Shown piece after piece: positions 11,301-17,865 of a DNA stretch of 64,000 nucleotides. A program made the translations under genes and the position numbers. Source of the stretch: Mytilus edulis (lineage: Eukaryota; Mollusca; Bivalvia; Mytilida; Mytilidae). The first letter of the stretch is position 1; every line of letters begins with the position of its first letter. The notes beneath the pieces are model-generated. The model was given only the letters and a program-made list of their open reading frames with translations. It did no database searches and was not told where the DNA came from. The stretch lies in NCBI RefSeq assembly GCF_963676685.1, contig NC_092347.1:84818592-84882591 (forward strand). The letters are read 5' to 3'.

Positions 11301-13224
11301 TATTTTGATATATGAGAAATTTCTTTTTTCTAACTAGGTGTCCTGTTTTGATATATGAGAAATTTCTTTTTTCTAACTAGGTGTCCTGTTTTGATATATG
11401 AGAAATTTCTTTTTTCTAAATAGGTGTCCTGTTTTGATATATGAGAAATTTCTTTTTTCTAACTAGGTGTCCTGTTTTGATATATGAGAAATTTCTATTT
11501 TCTAACTAGGTGTCCTGTTGTTGAATGCCTGTTTAACTGTGAGGGCAAGTCAGGCAAATTCTCACAAAGACAAAGGTTGGGAGAAACTAACAGATGCTGT
11601 TATTTCTTGGCTAAATAAAAATTGTTCCGGTATAGTGTTTATGCTGTGGGGAGCTTATGCTCAAAAGAAAGGAGCTTTTATTGATAAGGTAAGATATTGG
11701 TAAGAAAAGTGATGCTCTTCATTTTGTAAACAAACGTTCTTGTTAGTTTTTAACAAATATATACTGTACTATTTTTGATTATGCAGAGGACATAGTTCTT
11801 TGTGTATGGATATAAGGTTTGTAGTAAATGTTCTTTGTGTATGGATATAAGGTGTGTAGTAAATGTTCTTTGTGTATGGATATAAGGTGTGTAGTAAATG
11901 TTCTTTGTGTATGGATATAAGGTGTGTAGTAAATGTTCTTTGTGTATGGATGTAAGGTGTGTAGTAAATGTTCTTTGTGTATGGATGTAAGGTGTGTAGT
12001 AAATGTTCTTTGTGTATGGATATAAGGTGTGTAGTAAATGTCAATAAGACCACAGTCCTAATTGTACAAATCAAATATATCATGATCTCCTTATAGGTTC
12101 TAAACGATGGACAAACACCAAAACTTTTAATATTCTCATGTGTAAGGAATATAAGATAGACTCAAGATTTCAAACCCACAACATTCCCTTTTTACTTGGG
12201 TTAGGCACATGACTTCATGAAACTATTTTACTGAGTATTCATTTAAAAGTCTCAGTGGAAGAAGTACATCAAATTTATCTATTTCTGTGAGATGTTTAAA
12301 TTATGCCAAAAATGAAATTGGCTGTTCATGAGCCAAATAAGAACAACCAATCGAAAGTTGTATAGCATTACATTTATGCAAAATTCTCTTGATATCTGCT
12401 TCATATATCTGATACTTGTATGCCCTTGTGGCAGCAGAGGGGCATCAAGTGTTCCCTTTGTACATCTAAGTTTTATTTGCCTCAACCAAATGTTATGAAA
12501 CTTATACATGTTACTTATTACCACAAGATAGACAGAGCAAGTTGGAATTTGGGTGACATCACCTTTATCATTCTAGAGTTATACCCTTTTCTAAAGTATA
12601 TGCAAACAGGCCCATCATCTGTGTTCCATGGACACATTCTGCATTTATTTTCTGTTCAAGATTAATTAACTGTTATTTTGCATTAAAAATTACAATGAAA
12701 ATCAAACTAGAAAAAAAAATTTATTCAATATTTAAATATGAAACATAAAATAATCCCTTGCAGTTTGCACATCTGCGTAATTCATACATGATTCAACACA
12801 ATCTTCAATTCTTCAAACCTGACACAAATAGTTTTACCTTAAAATTATAGAAAAAGGTTAGAAAGATTCACAACTGCTATGTCTTTTCAAATGACAGCTA
12901 AAATTGATTTTGAATTTTGGCATTTAGAGAATGTGAATTGCTTCTGCAGTCACTGTTCGGAAGGTTTATCCCTGATAACAGTATAACTTAACAAAACTAA
13001 GCATAAGGACAATATTGAATCGTAATCTTTTGTTGGAAGTTACATATGATTATATACTATTTTGTTTACAGAAGAAGCATCATATCCTGAAATCAGTCCA
13101 TCCATCTCCGCTGTCTGCACACAGAGGATTCATTGGCTGCAAACATTTTTCAGAGTGTAACAATCTCCTCAACAAAGATGGCAAAACTCCTATTGACTGG
13201 TGTCGCCTACCACCACAAGAGTGA
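2240..13224 (+). CDS. UNG: uracil-DNA glycosylase, complete eight-exon gene
   Basis: Family-1 uracil-DNA glycosylase, which hydrolyses the N-glycosidic bond of uracil in DNA to start base excision repair. Exons: 2240-2317, 7070-7384, 7867-7962, 8956-9010, 9486-9528, 10483-10571, 11510-11688 and 13072-13224. All have GT..AG borders and compatible phases, giving 335 residues (human UNG2 has 313). Visible motifs: PIP box QAKISTFF (residues 4-11); basic KKAR (30-33); RPA2-binding-like helix (about 80-100); GQDPYHGP (170-177) with catalytic Asp172; GLCFSV with stacking Phe185; LLLN with uracil-reading Asn231; HPSPLS (295-300) with catalytic His295 and the DNA-intercalating Leu299. The PIP box and nuclear-type N-terminus make this the nuclear UNG2-like form. 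No alternative mitochondrial first exon was found. Exon 1 was found by its PIP box and matching phase-0 donor. Confidence 0.97.
2688..3624. mobile_element. foldback TIR element in UNG intron 1
   Basis: Arms at about 2688-2858 and 3490-3624 are inverted copies sharing CTGGCTACGGTTACAT, CCGGAATGCA, TTGGGTAAGGA and a run ending TTATTGTTACATG. The left arm has an extra inserted palindrome (2710-2738, arms GTAACAATAAT and inverse). Some similarity continues outside both arms (CACCTT(A/G)TC at about 2591 and in inverse near 3740), so the true ends may lie further out. No target duplication was identified and there is no coding capacity. Confidence 0.6.
4538..6449. mobile_element. nested PIF/Harbinger-like element, 1.9 kb
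   Basis: The termini begin GGCC and are flanked on both sides by TTA (4535-4537 and 6450-6452), the TWA target typical of PIF/Harbinger. The ends share TTTGTTTGGCATTGCCG. The right end continues into GCCCGACCCACTGAAAAAC and CCGCCCCAATAATTTT, which resembles the subterminal sequence of the element at 13716-15231. No transposase with a recognisable DDE domain was seen. The only long frame is at 5833-6219. Confidence 0.6.
5833..6219 (-). CDS. unrecognised 128-codon ORF inside a TIR element
   Basis: It reads [20 protein letters not shown]... to ...MMHSR. It lies wholly within the nested GGCC-ended element in UNG intron 1, so if it is translated it belongs to the transposon. I see no catalytic motif, signal peptide or membrane segment. 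It contains two CN/CK-type cysteines and a Glu/Asp-rich middle. It may be a remnant of the DNA-binding or Myb-like protein that some Harbinger elements carry, but nothing in the sequence shows that. Confidence 0.25.
   Translation of the reverse strand: MTWNRKSLPKLMSKRPAGESISLCCNALVKGDGFYQKTNFQLFFERNVLRDLVEDSNFIFCKAETDDFCLTLSLHEIEVFHWDITEQICVALTFVELIKHLKFIIDKFSLEPENKVSTIVRTTMMHSR
7070..7384 (+). CDS. UNG: UNG exon 2, linker and start of catalytic domain
   Basis: It encodes 105 residues. It opens with a basic KPSKKAR cluster (possible nuclear localisation), then a Pro/Ser/Lys-rich linker, then [20 protein letters not shown], which aligns with the RPA2-binding helix of human UNG2. It ends in the first catalytic-domain residues [17 protein letters not shown]. 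Borders are TTTTACAG before and GTAAAG after, both phase 0. A TIR element ends only about 90 bp upstream of the acceptor. Confidence 0.93.
7385..9485 (+). other. UNG introns 2-4 with small exons
   Basis: Introns 7385-7866, 7963-8955 and 9011-9485 flank exons 3 (7867-7962, [17 protein letters not shown]...) and 4. They are AT-rich with ordinary GT..AG borders. I saw no further exon, repeat array or RNA gene in them. Confidence 0.6.
8956..9010 (+). CDS. UNG: UNG exon 4, water-activating motif
   Basis: This 55-bp exon encodes [18 protein letters not shown] plus the first base of the next Gly codon. It carries the family signature GQDPYHGP, whose Asp172 activates or positions the catalytic water in known UNGs. 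Borders are TTTAG and GTGAGC, with a phase-1 donor. Exon 5 (9486-9528) continues with [15 protein letters not shown]. Confidence 0.96.
10051..10307. repeat. 50-bp minisatellite in UNG intron 5
   Basis: Five head-to-tail copies of a 50-bp unit start at 10051, 10101, 10151, 10201 and 10251, with a partial sixth at 10301. The unit begins ATTGTTGTGATTGTATTTAT and contains GGAATCTCAACCATCCC. Copies differ at only a few positions, so the array is young or homogenised. The 67-codon frame across it is an artefact. Confidence 0.95.
11208..11509 (+). repeat. 43-bp array copying the exon-7 splice acceptor
   Basis: The 43-bp unit holds GATATATGAGAAATTTC, a T-rich tract, CTAACTAG and GTGTCCTGTTTT. Seven acceptors end at 11251, 11294, 11337, 11380, 11423 (CTAAATAG variant), 11466 and 11509. 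Each unit therefore repeats the polypyrimidine tract, a branchpoint-like CTAAC, the AG and the first bases of UNG exon 7. 43 is not a multiple of three, and the reading after any upstream AG stops within five codons. Confidence 0.93.
11510..11688 (+). CDS. UNG: UNG exon 7, uracil-recognition strand
   Basis: Its 179 bp encode [20 protein letters not shown] through [13 protein letters not shown]. Asn231 in LLLN corresponds to the uracil-discriminating Asn204 of human UNG1. The acceptor CTAACTAG|GTGTCC is the last of seven tandem copies of the same acceptor segment. Only this last copy reads on: entering at an upstream copy gives GVLF followed by a stop. Donor GTAAGA is phase 0. Confidence 0.95.
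11796..12040. repeat. 35-bp minisatellite in UNG intron 7
   Basis: Seven exact-length copies of a 35-bp unit begin TTCTTTGTGTATGGATATAA, with GGTGTGTAGTAAATG following. Starts fall every 35 bp from 11796 to 12006. Two copies have TGTAAGG for TATAAGG and the first has GGTTTG. The 104-codon antisense frame over it is a by-product of the repeat. Confidence 0.95.
13072..13224 (+). CDS. UNG: UNG exon 8, leucine loop and C-terminus
   Basis: It encodes the last 50 residues. [11 protein letters not shown] contains catalytic His295 and the minor-groove Leu299 that pushes uracil out of the helix. It ends [11 protein letters not shown] and TGA, slightly longer than the human C-terminus PIDWKEL. Acceptor TTTACAG, phase 0. 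Confidence 0.96.
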   Translation, partial: KKHHILKSVHPSPLSAHRGFIGCKHFSECNNLLNKDGKTPIDWCRLPPQE

Positions 13225-13667
13225 AAAATAGAATGGCTAGGATATTGATTGAAAGCTGTACACTGCCAAACATCTCAAATACGGCAACTGTAAATCAGTG
13301 TTAGTGTTTTGATACCAAATTAGTGTTGGTGTAATTTAATTATACTTTATGTATGCTATACAAGTGCCTATTGTGAATACTAAATGTGATTTAGTGTTGG
13401 TGTACATATATTTCACAGTACATGTTTGCTATACAAGTGCTTGTTGTGAATACTAAATGTGATTTAGTGTTGGTGTAAATATATTTCACAGTACATGTTT
13501 GCTATACAAGTGCTTGTTGTGAATACTAAATGTGATTTAGTGTTGGTGTAAATATATTTCACAGTACATGTTTGCTATACAAGTGCTTGTTGTGAATACT
13601 AAATGTGATTAAAGATTTGCTCTAAAGTATTGATACATCAAAATACCTAAAAATGAGTATAAATAAA
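13225..13667 (+). promoter_or_regulatory. UNG 3' region with 73-bp repeats and polyA signal
   Basis: After the stop codon come four copies of a 73-bp unit, starting at about 13320, 13392, 13465 and 13538. The unit begins TAGTGTTGGTGTAAATATAT and ends AATACTAAATGTGAT. ATTAAA at 13608-13613 and AATAAA at 13662-13667 are candidate polyadenylation signals. If the second is used, the minisatellite lies in the 3' UTR and copy-number change would alter UTR length. Confidence 0.6.
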
Positions 13668-14400
13668 TGAGAGCACCTAAAAAATAATTGCACACATTTT
13701 ATGTGATCATTATTAGGCCAACTAAAATTAATTAGTAGATTTTCATCCAAAGTTTTGAAAAAAATGGGGCGGGTGGGAGGATTTTATTTTTTAAATTTTA
13801 TTGAATGAAACCTTCTTTTGATCGACGTGAACTTCATATATATATGACGCAAGTGTTATTATTAGCTTATATCATGTACATGTGTAAACATGTATTAAGA
13901 ATCGTACATATTTTTCATATTCTTAAATAAATAACTCTGATTGGCAAGGACTGTTCTACATGAAATTGCTACATGTACTTAAAAAACCTACTTTCAGTAT
14001 AAACAGTAAAATCATGGAGAAATTCTCTATTCAGTTGGACTTACCAACTCCAAATTTATTTTGCTTTCGAAGCGATGGTTTGTAGTCCCCATAAAAAAAT
14101 GCAAATGCAATGGTATGCAACACATGTATTATGAATGAAATGAGAACTCAAACAGTGTTGGAACTGGTAGGGTTGTGCTTTTAAGATTTAAGTTATGCAA
14201 GACTGAAGCCAAGACTAAAGCATATATACATAATTAGTATTTACATTGTAAAACATGAAGTTGTTTAATGACTCTTTTAAAAGTGTTTTGTGTTTTTAAA
14301 CAAAACCAATAGCCATGGGTAAATCTAAGGGCTTTCTATAACACAATTTGTATGTTTGCCGACTTTTTAACTCAATATAGATCAATATACGGTCATAGAT

Positions 14401-14425
14401 CACAGGGGCTTGTTAAGCCCCTGTG
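14401..14425. repeat. 25-bp perfect hairpin
   Basis: CACAGGGGCTT and AAGCCCCTGTG form an 11-bp stem with loop GTT. Weaker flanking complementarity (TAGATCA and AGATCTA) extends it. It lies inside the 13716-15231 element. It lacks the U-run of a bacterial terminator and is probably part of the transposon's secondary structure. Confidence 0.6.
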
Positions 14426-14582
14426 CATAGATCTAACAAGTTCGTGCTTTTGTCAATTTCTATAATCCAGTTATATTTTTTCTACCAATTTGTTGCACGA
14501 TTCTTGCGCTATGGAAATCATTCACAGCCCAAATTTGCTGACATAAAGTCGATGTAGTATTAAAAAATCTACGGTTTTCTAA

Positions 14583-14865
14583 GGGAGCTACCATTTGATT
14601 TTTATGGGGGGGCTAGGATGAAAAATTTTGTCCTGCCTTTTTTTTTAGTTGTAATCTCTGTCCTGCCTTTTTATTTTTCACTCTATTCGGTCCTGCCTTT
14701 TTTTTTATTAGTTTATCCTAACTTTTTTTACCTAAATTGTCATCCTGCCTTTTTTTTTTGCAAAGTGTCTCATCCTGCCTTTTTTTTTTTACTCAAAACT
14801 CCTGTCCTGCCTATTTTTTTCAAATTTCATCCTAGCCCCCCCATAAAAATCAAATGGTAGCTCCC
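14583..14865. mobile_element. 283-bp MITE with 41-bp perfect TIRs, TAA target
   Basis: The two ends are perfect inverted copies for about 41 bp, starting GGGAGCTACCATTTGATTTT and running through seven G, then CTAGGATGAAA. TAA flanks both sides (14580-14582 and 14866-14868). The 3-bp TWA target and G-starting TIR fit a Harbinger-derived MITE. The interior is six variants of TCCTGCC followed by a T run. The 80-codon frame across it is low-complexity and not a gene. Confidence 0.85.
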
Positions 14866-15234
14866 TAATGACAGAGATTTCCAATAATTTTGTGATGTAC
14901 CGCGATTTGCGTTCTTAGACACAGCGTATTACTCGTAACCCGAATATTTCACGCCCTTCTTGTAATCTATCTTTATCCTCCGTAGATGATATTGTCATCA
15001 TTGAGCAGCAGAATTTGTGAAAGTAATCGTTTTAAAGTACTCGAATCAAGAAATATGAAAACCAAACATTGAAACAGGAAGTTCAAATGAAACGAAATTA
15101 TTGACCGTTACCGGTAATGGAAATGAACAAAATCCGGAAATGGTTATTTTTTTTAAATAAAAAATATCGGGGCGGGACGATTTCAGAGGGGCGGGCGGGG
15201 ATGAAAATCTATCAATTAATTTTAATTGGCCTTA

Positions 15235-15954
15235 TTATTTTACATTGTGGATATATTATTTTCTTCTAGTATTACAGATCATTAGTGTTGATTTTTTAAG
15301 GAAATTATGTTTTACTGATTTAATTTGTTATATAAAGCAGTACAAGTGGTTATGTTTTAAGTTATGAAATATGTACAATTGCATTTAAATAGTCCAAAGT
15401 ACAAGTGAAACAGCTTGGTTAATTATTTACCTATGGGTATATAATTCTAGAAATATGTATTATATTTAGGTTAGTAATCAGTGGTTAGTCCCTCCTCATA
15501 CATTTGGAAAAAAAATAATCAGTTTTCCTGTTGTTTTACTAATAAAATTCTGATGCAGATTTTATGCAGCAGCTTATTATCTCATGAATGTAGCAAGTAT
15601 AGATAATTGACCCTTTACCGGTATCTGTCAATTTAACCTTGAAAGCGCTCTCATGATACAGTCAAATAGATTTTTAAAATCTCATCAATTTTCATGGAAG
15701 TTATTCCCTATATAAATGTAAAATATATGGATAATAATCTTGTTTATGCTTTAATTGATTTATGGATTTTAGTGAAATTCACTTTTTATTATGCCAATAC
15801 AATGCAATACAAATAAATCCTTAGGATTGCATTGGGGTATGTGTATGCATTTAATTAAAATGTTCATTTGCATATTTTAACTGCATTGTTAATAAAAAAA
15901 AAACTACCTTTTGAGTTTTTTGGCCCTTGATAGATTTGGCCATCACTATCTGTC
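15235..15954. other. intergenic, nothing recognised
   Basis: AT-rich sequence between the Harbinger-like element and the LINE 3' end. No exon, repeat array or motif that I can support. Confidence 0.5.
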
Positions 15955-17865
15955 TGTCTTTTGTTATGAAACATGAAACATGAAACAAACATGAAAACTT
16001 AATTAAACGCCTATTTCTACATATACAATATGTATTCAATGGCGTTGTACATAAATGACATATAAAATACAAAAATACTAAACAAAAATACAATATGTAT
16101 GTACAATACCAAAAATTGAAAATTTATACTGTGATACACAAGAAAAAAGTCAGAAAAGTTCAAAATAATTTTGGAAATACAATGTTTTCAACCGACATTT
16201 AAAAATATCCAAAGATTCAGAGTTTCTTACATTTGTACCTAGTTCATTCCACAATTTTGGCCCAGTAGTACTAAAGCTTCTATCTGAAAAAGTTTTCTTT
16301 TTGTTATATGGGACTGCATAACAACCAATAGATGACTCTGACGACCTTAATGAACGTTTCGACACTTGAGGATTTATCAAATTGATCAAATAAGACGGTG
16401 CATTACCTACATGACAGTTGTACATGTATGTTAAGATTTTAAATGTAATTCTGGCTTTGATCGGAAGCCAGTGTAAGTCAAACAATGCCTGCTTGGCACT
16501 GTCATACTTAGAACGGTTTAACACAAGTTTGGCACACATATTCTGTATACGTTGCAATTTATATAAATCAGTTTGTGAAACTCCAAAAAGTATAACATTG
16601 CAATAATCTAAATGTGAAATAACCAAAGATAAGACCAAAGTTTCAGTTGCTTCTTTCGATAGATAGGATCTTATGCACTTTATTTTGTAGTAGTTCATCA
16701 TTGCTGTCTTACATTTTTTAGTAATATGGTCTTTGAAGTTTAGAGTCTCATCCAGAAAAGCTCCTAAGTACCGTATACATGTTTTTGATTTTATAACATC
16801 TCCACAAATGATTATTTCTTTTGTCTGACATTTAGAGAGTTGTTGTCGACTGCCAAAGAGAATAAACTCTGTTTTCGCATTGTTCATTTTTAGTTTGTTA
16901 CTGTTCATCCAGGTGTTTATAAGAACAGCGCAGTCCTGTAAGTCACGAATTGCATCCATCTCATTCGTTAATGTTGGCACGAAACGTTTATTAGCAGTAT
17001 GGTCGTCGGCAAATCCGTACACAGTAATAGATGGTGGAATAATGTCGAATAGGGTTCCGGCGTAGACTAAATAAAGCCAGGGACCTAAGCAACTTCCCTG
17101 TGGTACGCTACACTCAAGTTGTCGCTCTGATGATGTTGTAGAGCTGACATTTACACGACAGCTTCGAGGTCTCAAGTAGGAATCGATCCATTTAAGTGCG
17201 GTTCCATTTACACCGTACTGATATTCGAGTACATTTATCAAAATACTATGATCTACAGTATCGAATGCTGCACTTAAATCAACGGCGATCATAGCGGTGA
17301 CTTCTTGATGCTCCATCCCATCGAGTATGTCATTAACGAGTCGTAGAAGGGCCGATTCGCACGAATGGAATTGACGATACGCAGATTGGTTTGTAGGAAG
17401 GAGATCATGATCTTTCACGTGTTCATTCAGTCTATATAGCGCACATTTTTCAATTAATTTAGACAGGAAAGACAAGTTGCTTACTGGTCTATAATTTGAG
17501 TAAATTAGTTCAAGACCAGCCTTTTTCAGCAGAGGCCTGACTACCGCTTGCTTCCATCTTAATGGGAAGACGCCTTGACTAAGAGACAAGTTAACTAACT
17601 TTGTGATAACAGGCAACAATTCACTAAGGAACGATTTAAGTACTTTCGTAGGCAAAATGTCAAGTTCGCATGATTTACATTGCAATTTATTTATGATGGT
17701 CTTAACTTCGTCTTCTGATAGATTTTTAAAAGATGTAAATAACGGAACGTCTTTGAACAATGGTTTGTAATCTTTCATAAACTTGTCTTCAAAATTACTC
17801 TCTGAAACTGCTCATTAAACTGAAGCCAAAGTTTGTCTACTTCATCTATAAAGTTTGTGATTTTT
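15955..17865 (-). mobile_element. 5'-truncated CR1/L2-like LINE
   Basis: This non-LTR retrotransposon fragment is read on the minus strand. The coding part is 16150-17778. Its 3' end carries short tandem ATGTTTC-type repeats (15966-15990), as LINEs of the CR1/L2 group often do. No endonuclease domain is present; the sequence is cut at 17865 by the HINE-like element, and the region beyond that element (20608 on) is not an obvious continuation. Most likely it is 5'-truncated, then hit by the second element. Confidence 0.75.
16150..17778 (-). CDS. LINE reverse transcriptase (ORF2 C-terminal part)
   Basis: 542 codons, uninterrupted. Reverse transcriptase motifs in order: SNYRPVSNLSFLSKLIEK (about 85-102), DLSAAFDTVDH (about 167), SVPQGSCLGPWLYLVY (about 230) and YGFADDHTA with the catalytic FADD (about 254). 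Then come the thumb/IRYLGAFLD region and the conserved C-terminal LWNELGTNVRNSESLDIFK block. The intact FADD box suggests fairly recent activity. Upstream, an overlapping frame (to 17775) reads ...NEQFQRVILKTSL and stops in the ATGA that overlaps this ORF's first Met, so a 1-base shift separates it from the preceding coding sequence. The start codon given is probably not the native one. Confidence 0.9.
   Translation of the reverse strand: MKDYKPLFKDVPLFTSFKNLSEDEVKTIINKLQCKSCELDILPTKVLKSFLSELLPVITKLVNLSLSQGVFPLRWKQAVVRPLLKKAGLELIYSNYRPVSNLSFLSKLIEKCALYRLNEHVKDHDLLPTNQSAYRQFHSCESALLRLVNDILDGMEHQEVTAMIAVDLSAAFDTVDHSILINVLEYQYGVNGTALKWIDSYLRPRSCRVNVSSTTSSERQLECSVPQGSCLGPWLYLVYAGTLFDIIPPSITVYGFADDHTANKRFVPTLTNEMDAIRDLQDCAVLINTWMNSNKLKMNNAKTEFILFGSRQQLSKCQTKEIIICGDVIKSKTCIRYLGAFLDETLNFKDHITKKCKTAMMNYYKIKCIRSYLSKEATETLVLSLVISHLDYCNVILFGVSQTDLYKLQRIQNMCAKLVLNRSKYDSAKQALFDLHWLPIKARITFKILTYMYNCHVGNAPSYLINLINPQVSKRSLRSSESSIGCYAVPYNKKKTFSDRSFSTTGPKLWNELGTNVRNSESLDIFKCRLKTLYFQNYFELF

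Larger units (their letters stand above)
13716..15231. mobile_element. PIF/Harbinger-like element, 1.5 kb, with nested MITE
   Basis: Ends begin GGCCAA(C/T)TAAAATTAATT, with TAGATTTTCATCC following in both arms. They are flanked by TTA at 13713-13715 and 15232-15234. GC-rich subterminal blocks (GGGGCGGGTGGG and GGGGCGGGCGGGG) face each other. The right arm shares CTGAAA and CCGCCCC with the element at 4538-6449, so the two are relatives. A separate 283-bp MITE is inserted at 14583-14865. No long coding frame. Confidence 0.65.

Noticed and set aside
10051..12040. Regularly spaced repeats that could suggest a CRISPR array
   Set aside because: Units are contiguous with no unique spacers, in introns of a eukaryotic gene.
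14618..14860. 80-codon Phe/Pro-rich ORF resembling a membrane peptide
   Set aside because: It is made of the TCCTGCC-T(n) interior of a MITE.
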